This document shows, piece by piece, positions 1-7,551 of a DNA stretch of 64,000 nt. Positions within the stretch are counted from its first letter, which is position 1; each line of letters starts with the position of its first letter. Source of the DNA: BPIH01 sp042408925 (lineage in GTDB: Bacteria > Chloroflexota > Limnocylindria > Limnocylindrales > CSP1-4); assembly GCA_042408925.1 (NCBI GenBank), contig JBHOQO010000139.1:4844-68843 (forward strand). The letters are read 5' to 3'. A program made the position numbers and the translations under genes. The notes beneath the pieces were generated by a model that was not told the DNA's origin, did no database searches, and worked only from the letters and a program-made list of their open reading frames with translations.

Positions 1-75
1 TCCGACCGGCTCCGGCGGCCACGGTACCGGCCCGCCGAGGCCCGAGCGCGAACCCGGCCGCCGGGCCCGGCGACG

Positions 76-570
76 TCAGCTCCGCATCCGCAGATCGATG
101 CTGAAGTCGACGAAGGCCCGCAGCCGGGCGAGGGCGTCCGCCCAGCCTTCGATGGCCGCCGCCCAGGCCTCGAGGCCGCCCGGGGCGTCGAGCGGAAACG
201 GGCCGTCCTCGAGGACGAGCCGGCTGCCGTACCCGTCGCGCTCGAGCCGGATCGTCGCCGTCGTCACGACCGAGTCGTCCGGCCCCCAGGGGCGGCGGAC
301 GACGAGGGAGCGGCCCGGTTCGATCGAGAGGACGTCCCACCAGACCCGCTCGTGCGGCCAGATGAGCGTCGAGCGCGTTCCGGCGGCGAGGGACCCTTCG
401 ATCCGTTCCGGGAACCAGCGGACGATCTCCTCGGGATCGGAGAGGCAGCGGAGGACCCGCTCCGGCGAGGCCGAGAAGCGTCGCTCCATGCGGACCCAGC
501 GCCTCGGCTCCACCCCGGGCGGCACGGCGGCCGCGCCCGCTTCGTCCGGCGACGGGCCGACCCCGCTCAC
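76..570 (-). CDS. SRPBCC (AHSA1/START-like) family protein
   Basis: A 164-residue protein. From about residue 25 the pattern (RxFxASPERVLRCLSD, then a WFPE segment, SLxxGxR, W(D)VLSIEPGRSLVVR, and a C-terminal GLEAWAAAIEGWADALARL helix) matches the AHSA1/CalC branch of the SRPBCC hydrophobic-ligand-binding fold. The ligand or client cannot be told from sequence. The GTG start is chosen because it overlaps the TGA of the upstream HD gene as GTGA, which implies translational coupling. Cotranscribed with that HD gene. The family call is fairly safe; the function is unknown. Confidence 0.75.
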   Translation of the reverse strand: MSGVGPSPDEAGAAAVPPGVEPRRWVRMERRFSASPERVLRCLSDPEEIVRWFPERIEGSLAAGTRSTLIWPHERVWWDVLSIEPGRSLVVRRPWGPDDSVVTTATIRLERDGYGSRLVLEDGPFPLDAPGGLEAWAAAIEGWADALARLRAFVDFSIDLRMRS

Positions 571-1154
571 AGGCCGAGCTCCCGCTCGACGGTCCGGAGC
601 CCCGCGATCACGTTCGCGACGTGGGTCTCGAACGGGACCCCGAGCTCCGCCGCGCCGGCGGTGAGCTGCTCGCGGTCGACCTGCCGGGCGAAGCCCTTGT
701 CTCGCAGCTTCTTCGTCACCGCAGCGACGTCGACCTCGGCGAGGCGCTTGTTCGGCCGGACGAGGGCCACGGCGATGACGAAGCCGGCCATCTCGTCGCA
801 GGCGTAGACGGTTCGGGCCAGGTCGCTCGTCCGCGGGTGGCCGGTGTGGTCGCCGTGTCCGAGGACGGCGTCGACGACGGGCTCCGGGTAGCCGAGCCGG
901 CGGAGCTCTTCCACGCCCCGGAGCGGGTGCTCGTCGGGGTAGCGCTCGTAGTCGAAGTCGTGGAGGAGGCCGGCGATCCGCCAGAGCTCGAGATCGGGGT
1001 CCCGGACGCCGAAGTGGTTCGCCCCGTACCAGGCGACGGCGGCCTCGACGGCCAGGCCGTGCTTGCGGAGCGAGGGCGAGGTCGTCCACTCGCAGAGGAG
1101 GCGCCAGGCGTCCTCCCTCGTCGGGGTGCCGGTGGGCGCGTCGCGGTTCGCCAT
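567..1154 (-). CDS. HD domain phosphohydrolase-like protein
   Basis: A 195-residue protein with an HD-domain core: H33 in the first helix, the paired HD of AGLLHDFDYE near residue 65, a following HGDH motif and a distal D of YACDEM. These are the usual metal ligands of the HD superfamily. It resembles the short stand-alone HDIG proteins predicted to be phosphohydrolases; no substrate can be assigned. The start ATG lies 10 bases after a TACCCT box with no Shine-Dalgarno, so a leaderless transcript is likely. The stop overlaps the start of the SRPBCC gene. Confidence 0.8.
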   Translation of the reverse strand: MANRDAPTGTPTREDAWRLLCEWTTSPSLRKHGLAVEAAVAWYGANHFGVRDPDLELWRIAGLLHDFDYERYPDEHPLRGVEELRRLGYPEPVVDAVLGHGDHTGHPRTSDLARTVYACDEMAGFVIAVALVRPNKRLAEVDVAAVTKKLRDKGFARQVDREQLTAGAAELGVPFETHVANVIAGLRTVERELGL

Positions 1155-1164
1155 GGCGCGATCG

Positions 1165-1170
1165 AGGGTA
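1165..1170 (-). promoter_or_regulatory. -10 box of the HD/SRPBCC operon
   Basis: TACCCT on the minus strand, 10 bases before the HD-gene ATG. This is the spacing expected for a leaderless or nearly leaderless mRNA. No good -35 is visible. Confidence 0.45.
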
Positions 1171-1220
1171 GCACCCGCGGCGATCCGCGGCGGGCCGAAC
1201 CGGGACCGTAGGAAACGCCA

Positions 1221-1254
1221 GGGCGCCGCGGCCGACGAACCGGCCGCGGCGCCC
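1221..1254 (-). terminator. Strong hairpin after the Tad operon
   Basis: A perfect 14-bp inverted repeat (GGGCGCCGCGGCCG and its complement) with a 6-base loop, about 30 bases beyond the stop of the last tad gene and before the HD-gene promoter. It lacks a clear U-tract, so it is a GC-hairpin terminator candidate rather than a textbook intrinsic terminator. Confidence 0.65.
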
Positions 1255-1285
1255 GTCACACGGTGGGGCAGCGAAGGAGCGACGC

Positions 1286-2341
1286 CTAGCGGATCAGGCC
1301 GAGGAAGAGCTGCGGATCCCCCGGCTGCGGCGGCCCCCCGACCCCCGCCGAGACCGACGGCAGGCCGTAGTACTCGCTGAAGACACCCGAGAGCCAGGAG
1401 ACGGCCGGCCCGTTGCCCTCGTACCCGGTCAGGGTAAAGGCCGCCGCCCCGACGATCGTGAAGACGGCGTTGTTGCCGTTGCACGGATCGCAGCCCGAGA
1501 CGACCGGAATGAGGACGGTCTGGCCGACCCACTTGTCGAGGCAGGCCCGGACGTCGTTCGCGTTCGTCGCGCCGGGGTCGCCCGGGAAGTCGGCCGGGAA
1601 GTCGAAGGCCGGGTTGTTCGGATTGCAGATGGCCGCGGCGAGGGCGCCGGCGTTGTTCGAGCCGGTCCAGGAGATCCAGCCAAAGTTGCCGGGGCCGAAG
1701 TTCGGGCTGCTTCCGCCACCCTTGGTGGTCCCGGTCTCGGTGAGGACGTACTCCCGGCCCGGCTCGAACGGCTGGGGCGGATTCGTCCCGATCGGAAGGA
1801 GGATCCCGCCTGGGACTCCGGTCAGTCGCCCCGCGATCGCCGTCGCGCCGGCCCCGACGGTCCAGCTCGTCTGCCCGACGACCCCGAGGAAGAACGTCCT
1901 GGGGCTCCGGGTCACCGTCACGGCGACACCCTGGGTATTCGGTGGCAGGCCGCTCGGCTCGTTCACGACCGGTCCGAGAACGTTCTCCTGCCGGTCGACA
2001 AAGTTCGCCGTCCAGGTACAGGGCGGCGTCCCGGAGGCGCGGCAGCCGTTGGCCTGGGCGATCGAATCGATCGCGGCATAGACGGTTGCGCTCGTCACCG
2101 TCGTCAGCGGTCCCGCTTGGTAGTGGTCGGCGACGATCTTCGTCCCGGCCAGGGCGGCGGTGTCGGCGACGTTCTGGGCCTCGCGGCGGTTCAGGAAGGC
2201 GAAGCCGCCGTCGATGACGAGCCCGACGAAGAGGATGATCGTGATGAGTCCGCCCACGAAGACGACGAGGACCTGACCTCGCTCGGAGTCGCCGAGCACC
2301 GGGCGGCGGAGGTGACCGGCGACAGCGGAGAAGCGCACCAT
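1286..2341 (-). CDS. TadG-like Flp pilus-assembly protein
   Basis: A 351-residue protein. Residues about 18-65 carry the TadG/RsaL N-terminal signature: ERGQVLVVF, then a hydrophobic segment, then DGGFAFLNRREAQNVADTAALAG. This is typical of secreted or inner-membrane pseudopilin-like proteins of the tight-adherence system. The remainder is an extracytoplasmic Cys-containing domain with no family I recognise. Last gene of a three-gene run with two TadE-like genes upstream, 10 bases apart. No tad ATPase, prepilin peptidase or secretin is nearby, so the rest of the machinery must lie elsewhere. Confidence 0.8.
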   Translation of the reverse strand: MVRFSAVAGHLRRPVLGDSERGQVLVVFVGGLITIILFVGLVIDGGFAFLNRREAQNVADTAALAGTKIVADHYQAGPLTTVTSATVYAAIDSIAQANGCRASGTPPCTWTANFVDRQENVLGPVVNEPSGLPPNTQGVAVTVTRSPRTFFLGVVGQTSWTVGAGATAIAGRLTGVPGGILLPIGTNPPQPFEPGREYVLTETGTTKGGGSSPNFGPGNFGWISWTGSNNAGALAAAICNPNNPAFDFPADFPGDPGATNANDVRACLDKWVGQTVLIPVVSGCDPCNGNNAVFTIVGAAAFTLTGYEGNGPAVSWLSGVFSEYYGLPSVSAGVGGPPQPGDPQLFLGLIR

Positions 2342-2351
2342 CGTGACCTCG

Positions 2352-2795
2352 CTAGTTGTTGACGACCATCCGGGAGGTGGCCGAGAGGGTTCGGGGGCCG
2401 ACGAGCTGGCCGATGATCGGGGTTAGCATCCCGACCGTCGTATCGACCCGGACGACGAGGACGTTGTCCTTCGTGCAGATCGAGCGGGCCGTCCCAAAGA
2501 CGTCCTCGCAGGTGACCGTCACCGTGGGGTTCGGGACGGCGGCCATGAGGGTTCGCGTCTTGGTGGCGATGTTCGTCCGATCGGCGGCGCTGATCGAGCG
2601 ACCCTGGACGATCCCCCAGCGGGCTCCCTCGCGGGCGGCCTCGGCGATCGCGTTGTTGATGTAGGCGAGCCGGCCGAGGTCGACGAGCCCGAAGAGGAGG
2701 AGGATGAACAGGGGGAAGACGAGGGCGAACTCGACGAGGGCCTGGCCGCGGGAGCGGCGCCGCTCGGCTCGGGTTCGGGTGGAGCGTCGGATCAT
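2352..2795 (-). CDS. TadE-like pseudopilin
   Basis: A 147-residue protein with the TadE signature: RSRGQALVEFALVFPLF at about residues 14-30, running into one transmembrane helix, followed by AIAEAAREGARWG. The invariant E of the G-x-x-x-V-E motif, which marks the prepilin-peptidase site region, is present. The remainder is a short beta-rich domain with two Cys. Its ATG is 4 bases after the upstream stop, so it is translated as part of the same operon as the PKD-bearing TadE protein and the TadG-like protein. Confidence 0.85.
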   Translation of the reverse strand: MIRRSTRTRAERRRSRGQALVEFALVFPLFILLLFGLVDLGRLAYINNAIAEAAREGARWGIVQGRSISAADRTNIATKTRTLMAAVPNPTVTVTCEDVFGTARSICTKDNVLVVRVDTTVGMLTPIIGQLVGPRTLSATSRMVVNN

Positions 2796-2796
2796 C

Positions 2797-3768
2797 TCAG
2801 TTCACCTGGACGTACTCGGTCTTCGTGATCGTCGTCGCGCAGGTGAGGTCTTTCGTGTCGCTGGTCGTCCGGATGGTCAGCGTCACGGTGAACTTGCCCT
2901 TCGACGACCAGCTGTGGCTGACCGTCGGCCAGCTCGTCGAGTCGGTCGAGTTGTCGCCGAAGGTCCAGAGCCAGCTCGTCGGTGCCGGGTTCGAGGTGCC
3001 GGTGAAGGTGACGCTCTGGCCGACGTTGACCATGACCCGCCCGTTCGATCCGGGTGCCGGGTTCGAGGTGAAGTCGCCGGTCGGCTTCGTGCACATCGGC
3101 GAGGCGATCGGCGTCGGGGTCGGGACCGGGGTCGGGGTGGGCGTCGCCGTCGGGGTCGGCGTCGGGCTGTTGTACGCCGCCGGGTTGAAGACGACGGCGC
3201 TCGCCTGGGCGCCGAGGGTGACGGCGTTGCCGAAGAAGGCCCGAACGAGCGGCGTCAGGAGGGTGAACGACCGCTCGACGCGGACCCGGTACGTGTCGCC
3301 CTTGACGCAGGCAGCGAGGCTGCTCCGGGCGGTCCCGTCGGGGGCGAGGCAGGTCACGGTAACGGTCACGCCCGTGCCCGTCTCCTGGGTCACCCGGTAC
3401 GTCACGTTGTTCGGGTTCGGGCAGGCGCTCGCCGTGTCGCAGTCGGGGTTCATCCCGCCGAAGATGGCGCCTTCGCGGGCGCCGTTCGTGATCGCGACGT
3501 AGGAGAAGAACATCCTGCCTGCGTCGATGGCCGTCCCGAGGAGGACGAGGAAGACGGGCAGGACGAGGGCGAACTCGACGAGGCTCTGGCCGCGGCCGGC
3601 TCGGTGGGCCGGCGGTCGATCGGCCGCGCCGACCCGTCCGAGGTGCCGCCTCAGGGCCGGGAAGGGTCGCCGGTCAGGGGCGCTTCGAGGGTGGTCGGCT
3701 GGGGTGGGCGGTGGGCCCGGCGGCCGGGTTCGTGGTCGGTGCAACATCGGCATCCCCGTGCGGTGCAT
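2797..3768 (-). CDS. TadE-like protein with C-terminal PKD domain
   Basis: A 323-residue protein. A basic, Pro-rich N-terminus is followed by GQSLVEFALVLPVF and a transmembrane helix (about residues 60-85), then AITNGAREGAIFGG, the TadE signature. After a beta-rich middle comes a Thr-Pro-rich linker (TPTPTATPTPTP, about residues 225-245). A PKD domain follows (VGQSVTFTGTSNP, WLWTFGDNS, VSHSWSSKGKFTVTLTI). This suggests a surface-exposed pseudopilin with an adhesive or spacer module. First gene of the tad run. The start is uncertain: ATG at 3768 is taken, with a GTG 6 bases upstream and ATG further in also possible. Confidence 0.8.
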   Translation of the reverse strand: MHRTGMPMLHRPRTRPPGPPPTPADHPRSAPDRRPFPALRRHLGRVGAADRPPAHRAGRGQSLVEFALVLPVFLVLLGTAIDAGRMFFSYVAITNGAREGAIFGGMNPDCDTASACPNPNNVTYRVTQETGTGVTVTVTCLAPDGTARSSLAACVKGDTYRVRVERSFTLLTPLVRAFFGNAVTLGAQASAVVFNPAAYNSPTPTPTATPTPTPVPTPTPIASPMCTKPTGDFTSNPAPGSNGRVMVNVGQSVTFTGTSNPAPTSWLWTFGDNSTDSTSWPTVSHSWSSKGKFTVTLTIRTTSDTKDLTCATTITKTEYVQVN

Positions 3769-3932
3769 GAACACGCCGGAGATGCTCGACCGCTTCCCTT
3801 ACGGCCGGCCTTGAAATGGTGCGCCGCCGCATAGCCCATTCGTTCATACGGGGCTGGTGCCATCAACGGCGGAACCGGCGACCCACCGGCATCGGTTTCG
3901 AGCTCCCCGACATGTGGAGGCCGACGATACCG

Positions 3933-3965
3933 GCCGGCCCTTGCAGGTTACCTTACAGGGCCGGC
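3933..3965 (-). terminator. Hairpin downstream of the sensor kinase
   Basis: A 9-bp perfect stem (GCCGGCCCT with AGGGCCGGC) with a 15-base loop that can pair further through AGG/CCT. It sits just beyond the kinase stop and upstream of the tad run, so it probably ends the two-component transcript. The rest of 3769-3972 shows no gene and no convincing promoter. Confidence 0.5.
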
Positions 3966-3972
3966 ACGCCCC

Positions 3973-5502
3973 CTAACTTTCCGTCGGCGGCTCCGCCGGG
4001 AGGTAGACGCTGAAGGCCGCGCCCGGCTCGCCCGGTCGCGACGGCTCGAGGACGAGGTCGCCGCCCATCGCCCGGCAGAGCTCCCGCGACACGTAGAGCC
4101 CGAGCCCGCTGCCGTCCTCGGCCGTGCCGCCTCCGCGCCCGAACCGACTGAAGAGGCGCGGCCGATCGGCGTCGGCGATCCCGGGGCCCCGGTCGGCGAC
4201 CGTCAGCCGAAGGCGGCCGCCCTCGACGTCGCGGGCGACCTCCACCTCGACGGCGGCGCCCCGGCCGTGCCTCGTGGCGTTGTCGAGGAGCGCCCAGAGG
4301 ACCTGGTCGAGCTGGTCCGGATCGGCGATGGCGAGCCAGCCCTCGGAGCGGTCCTCGAGCCGGAAGGGGACGTCGCCGGCGGCGAGCGCCTCCCAGGCCC
4401 GCCGGACGCGCGGCCCGAGGGCGACGACTTCCGCCTGAGGCTTGAGGGCTCCCGATTCGAGCCGCGAGACGGTGAGGAGCTGGCGAACCATCCGCGAGAG
4501 GCGGTCGGCCTGCTCGACGATGATCCCGAGCCTTCGGTCGGCGCGTTCGCCGGCAAGCTGGTCGGCGTAGGCCCGGATCCGGGCGAGCGGGGTCTGGAGG
4601 TTGTGGCTGACGCCCCGGAGGAAGTCGTCCTTCGCCGCATCGAGGGCCCGGAGCTGCTCGTTTTGGGCTTCGACTCGGGCGAAGAGCTCGGCGTTCCGGA
4701 TCGCGATCGCGACCTCGCGGGCGAAGAGCTCGAGGAGGTCCTGGTCGGCCCGCTCCCAGTGACGGGTCGCCGGGAGGCGACCGACGAGGACGCCGAGTCG
4801 CTCGTCCCCGATCCGGAGCTCCGCGCGGACCGGTCGGCTCAGGCCCGGGACGACCTCTTCCTCCGGGACCCGGCCCGGGTCGCCGAGGACGACGCTCGCG
4901 TCGAGGAGGCCGAAGGCCTCGCGGGCATCGACGGCGGCGCGGCCGGCGAGGAACTCGACGCCGTCGCGGATCGAGATTTGTTCGATGGCGGCCCGGATCC
5001 GGGCGAGCTCGCGGTTCCGGCGCTCGAGGTCGGCGGCGAGGCGGTTGTGGCTTTCGGCGAGTCGGGCGATCTCGTCTTCGCCGCTGATCTCGAGAGGCGT
5101 CGAGAGGTCCCCGGCCGAGACGCGCTCGACGGCCGAAGCGATCCGCCGCAGGGGCGCACCGAGGTCGGCGGCGAGGGCGAAGGCGAGGAGGACGGCGACG
5201 ACGATCGTCACCGCCAGGGCGAGGAGGAGGAGGCGGAGGACGGTATCGTCGGAGAGCCCGGGGCGGCCGACGAGGAGGACGACGGCCCCGAAGGCGGTGA
5301 GGGGGAGGACGGCGGCGCCGACGAGGGCCAGGGTGAGGCGGACCCGGAAGGGAAGGCCGAGACGCGGCCGCCAGGTCTCGGCCTCGCCGCCGGGCTGCTC
5401 TTCGGCGGCGCCGGGTTCGAGCAGCACCCCGGACGAGCTCGTCGCGCCGAGGGTGCTCGGGCCGCTGGCTCTCGGGTCGGGGGCGCCCGGGGGTTCGGTC
5501 AT
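3973..5502 (-). CDS. Membrane sensor histidine kinase (HAMP-GAF-HisKA-HATPase)
   Basis: A 509-residue kinase. A Pro/Gly-rich cytosolic tail is followed by two transmembrane helices (about 52-78 and 86-110) with almost no periplasmic loop, a HAMP segment (ISGEDEIARLAESHNRL), a GAF-like region (about 175-285) and HisKA. The H-box reads VSHNLQTPL rather than the usual SHELRTPL, but its phospho-acceptor His (about residue 300) is kept. The N-box (DNATRH), G1 (DRGPGI) and G2 (GSGLGLYVS) are intact. The ATG at 5502 has a GGAGGGAGG Shine-Dalgarno. It lies 40 bases after its response regulator. With so small a sensor loop, the signal is probably membrane-derived or cytosolic via GAF. Confidence 0.92.
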   Translation of the reverse strand: MTEPPGAPDPRASGPSTLGATSSSGVLLEPGAAEEQPGGEAETWRPRLGLPFRVRLTLALVGAAVLPLTAFGAVVLLVGRPGLSDDTVLRLLLLALAVTIVVAVLLAFALAADLGAPLRRIASAVERVSAGDLSTPLEISGEDEIARLAESHNRLAADLERRNRELARIRAAIEQISIRDGVEFLAGRAAVDAREAFGLLDASVVLGDPGRVPEEEVVPGLSRPVRAELRIGDERLGVLVGRLPATRHWERADQDLLELFAREVAIAIRNAELFARVEAQNEQLRALDAAKDDFLRGVSHNLQTPLARIRAYADQLAGERADRRLGIIVEQADRLSRMVRQLLTVSRLESGALKPQAEVVALGPRVRRAWEALAAGDVPFRLEDRSEGWLAIADPDQLDQVLWALLDNATRHGRGAAVEVEVARDVEGGRLRLTVADRGPGIADADRPRLFSRFGRGGGTAEDGSGLGLYVSRELCRAMGGDLVLEPSRPGEPGAAFSVYLPAEPPTES

Positions 5503-5542
5503 CGCCGCCTCCCTCCGTCCGCTGGCGGCTCGAGCGACCTGA

Positions 5543-6340
5543 TCACCGATCCGGGCCTCGGGCTGAGCGCTGCTCGTCCGACGCCGGGGTCGTCGGCGTC
5601 GTGTCGGCCGATGAGGCGGGCGGACTGGCGACGAGTCGATACCCGACGCCACGGACGGTCAGGAGGTGCCGGGGTCGGTCGGGGTCCGGCTCGATCTTCT
5701 GGCGGAGCCGTCGCATCGTGACCCAGACGTAGGACGGGTCGGCATCGTCGGTCTCCGCCCAGCCGCGGGCGATGAGCGTCTCGGTCGGGACGGTCTGGCC
5801 GAGGTTCGCGGCGAGGGCGTAGAGGAGGCGCGACTCGGTCGGGGTGAGGGCGACGACGCGGCCGCGGACCGAGGCGGTCCGGCGGTGGAGGTCGAGGGAG
5901 AGGTCGGGCCCCAGGACGAGGCTCTGGCGGGGCACGCGATCGCCGAGCCGGCGGAGGACGCGGTTGATCCGGGCGCGGAGCTCGGGGTAGTGGAAGGGCT
6001 TGGTGACGTAGTCCTCGGCGACCTCGTCGAGGAGGTCGGCCTTGCTGTCGGCGGCGTCGATGGCCGAGAGGACGATGATCGGGAGGTCGGCGATCGCCTT
6101 GATCTCGCGGGCCAGGGACAGGCCGTCGAGTCGCGGCATCATCATGTCGAGGACGATGAGGTCGGGCCAGCCGGACCGAAGGCGGCGGAGAGCTTCCTGG
6201 CCGTCGCGGGCGGTGGCGACCGCGAAGCCGTCGTCGCGGAGCTGCTCGGCGAGGACGACGAGGAGGTTCGGGTCGTCGTCGACGAGCAGGATGCGCGGGG
6301 CGTTTGGGCCGTACGGTGCACCCGCCCTGCCGGGGAGCAT
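5543..6340 (-). CDS. OmpR/PhoB-type response regulator
   Basis: A 265-residue protein. The receiver domain (about 15-128) has the acidic pocket DDD, phospho-acceptor D65 in LIVLDMMMP and K in VTKPF. A winged-helix DNA-binding domain follows (about 145-240), with LTPTESRLLYALA and the C-terminal VRGVGYRL hairpin. It partners the kinase just downstream. The ATG follows a TATCCT box by 6 bases, so the transcript is likely leaderless. An array of 51-bp repeats lies in its upstream region. Confidence 0.95.
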   Translation of the reverse strand: MLPGRAGAPYGPNAPRILLVDDDPNLLVVLAEQLRDDGFAVATARDGQEALRRLRSGWPDLIVLDMMMPRLDGLSLAREIKAIADLPIIVLSAIDAADSKADLLDEVAEDYVTKPFHYPELRARINRVLRRLGDRVPRQSLVLGPDLSLDLHRRTASVRGRVVALTPTESRLLYALAANLGQTVPTETLIARGWAETDDADPSYVWVTMRRLRQKIEPDPDRPRHLLTVRGVGYRLVASPPASSADTTPTTPASDEQRSARGPDR

Positions 6341-6346
6341 GGCCCG

Positions 6347-6352
6347 AGGATA
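6347..6352 (-). promoter_or_regulatory. -10 box of the two-component operon
   Basis: TATCCT on the minus strand, 6 bases before the response-regulator ATG, with no Shine-Dalgarno between: a leaderless-type promoter. The same hexamer at the same distance precedes the guaA leader ORF at 51672. Confidence 0.55.
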
Positions 6353-6444
6353 GCAGCGCCCGGGGGCCGATCGGCGCTGCGGGCGCTGGGTGCGGGTCGG
6401 GCGGCCGTCAACGTGACCTCACCTCCGCTCTATGGGTGCGCTCG

Positions 6445-6616
6445 GTGACGCCGTGGCTGGACACTTCGCCTGGGACGTGCCGTTCGGTGCGCTCGGTGAC
6501 GCCGTAGCTGGACATCTCGGCCAGCTCGGGACGTAGTCGCTCCAAGTGTCCAGCTAGGCCGTCACGGGCGGCGGGGAACGAACCCGGGACCTCCAAGTGT
6601 CCAGCTAGGCCGTCAC
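6445..6616. repeat. 51-bp-period array with orientation switch (4 motif copies)
   Basis: Four copies of one motif. Two are direct (GTGACGCCGTRGCTGGACA, starting 6445 and 6496). Two are inverted (AGTGTCCAGCTAGGCCGTCA, with motif starts 6544 and 6595). Start-to-start distances are 51, 48 and 51 bp. The intervening 29-bp segments are unlike each other. The array fills most of the 323-bp gap between the two-component promoter and the endonuclease III stop. The same motif forms the larger array at 23904-24330. Confidence 0.85.
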
Positions 6617-6663
6617 GGACGGCGGGGAACGCACACCCCGCGCACCCCCGCGCACCCCCGCCC

Positions 6664-7551
6664 CTACGGCGCTCGCGGGTCGACGAAGCGGCAGCGCGGC
6701 GCGACCGGGCAGGCCCTGCAGTTCGGCCGCCGCGCCTCGCAGATCCGCCGGCCGTGCGTGATCAGGTTGACGTGCGCCTCGTACACCTGGTCGGGCCGCA
6801 GCAGTTCCAGGTAGATGTCGTGGCACTCGTCGGCCGTCGCCGTCGCCGGCACGAGCCCGATCCGCTTCGAGACCCGCTCCACGTGCCGGTCGACCGGCAT
6901 GAGCGGCATCCCGAAGCAGAACATGAGGATGACCGAAGCCGTCTTCTTGCCGATCCCGTCGATCGACGTCAGCCAGTCGCGGGCTGCGAGCGGCTCCATC
7001 GCCCCGAGAAACTCGAGCGAGAAGTCGCCCCGCTCGTCCCGGATCCGGCGCAGCGCGGCGACCAATCGCGGCGCCTTCTGCCGGGCGAGCCCCCCGGGCC
7101 GGATCGCCTCCTCGACCTCCTCGATCGGCGCCTCGGCGATCGCCGCCCAGTCCGGCGCCGGCGCCAGCTCGATCCCGAGCCCGCCCCAGCCGTCGGGCGG
7201 CGTCCCGTTCGCCCGCCGGTCGCCGACGACCGGCCCCGAGCCAGGGAAGCGGGCCCGGAGCGACTCGAAGGCCTGCTCGGCGTTCGTGTCGGCGCTGTTC
7301 TGGGCGAGGATCGTGAGGACGAGCTCGGACGTCGGATCGAGCCGACGGCGCCAGGTCGGTCGCCCGTAGAGCGTGGCGAGCGCGTCGAGGACGAACGCGA
7401 CGAGACCGGGCCGGGTTCGTGCGAGGCGCCGAGCCCAGGTTCGGGCCGGGTTCGCGGGCCGGCGTCGGCGGGTCGGCCGCCGGACCGCACGGGCGGACCG
7501 TCTCGGTCGCTTCGAGCCCTCCGGCGGCGCCGTCTCGACCTCCTCGCTCAC
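6664..7551 (-). CDS. nth: Endonuclease III-like HhH-GPD DNA glycosylase/AP lyase
   Basis: A 295-residue protein. After a basic 45-residue N-terminus comes an HhH-GPD core with the hairpin SIDGIGKKTASVIL, whose second Lys is the Nth catalytic lysine. The catalytic Asp follows in MPVDRHVERV. The C-terminal iron-sulfur loop is C-x6-C-x2-C-x5-C (CEARRPNCRACPVAPRC). These features predict a bifunctional base-excision enzyme. It is longer than E. coli Nth (about 211) because of the N-terminal extension and an inserted loop. The GTG start overlaps the glycerate kinase stop (GTGA). It is the last gene of a four-gene operon otherwise devoted to glycerate and sugar chemistry. Confidence 0.88.
   Translation of the reverse strand: MSEEVETAPPEGSKRPRRSARAVRRPTRRRRPANPARTWARRLARTRPGLVAFVLDALATLYGRPTWRRRLDPTSELVLTILAQNSADTNAEQAFESLRARFPGSGPVVGDRRANGTPPDGWGGLGIELAPAPDWAAIAEAPIEEVEEAIRPGGLARQKAPRLVAALRRIRDERGDFSLEFLGAMEPLAARDWLTSIDGIGKKTASVILMFCFGMPLMPVDRHVERVSKRIGLVPATATADECHDIYLELLRPDQVYEAHVNLITHGRRICEARRPNCRACPVAPRCRFVDPRAP

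Noticed and set aside
3769..3972. A fourth 51-bp array in the gap upstream of the tad genes
   Set aside because: A few CATTCG- and GTGCATG-like words occur, but spacing is irregular.
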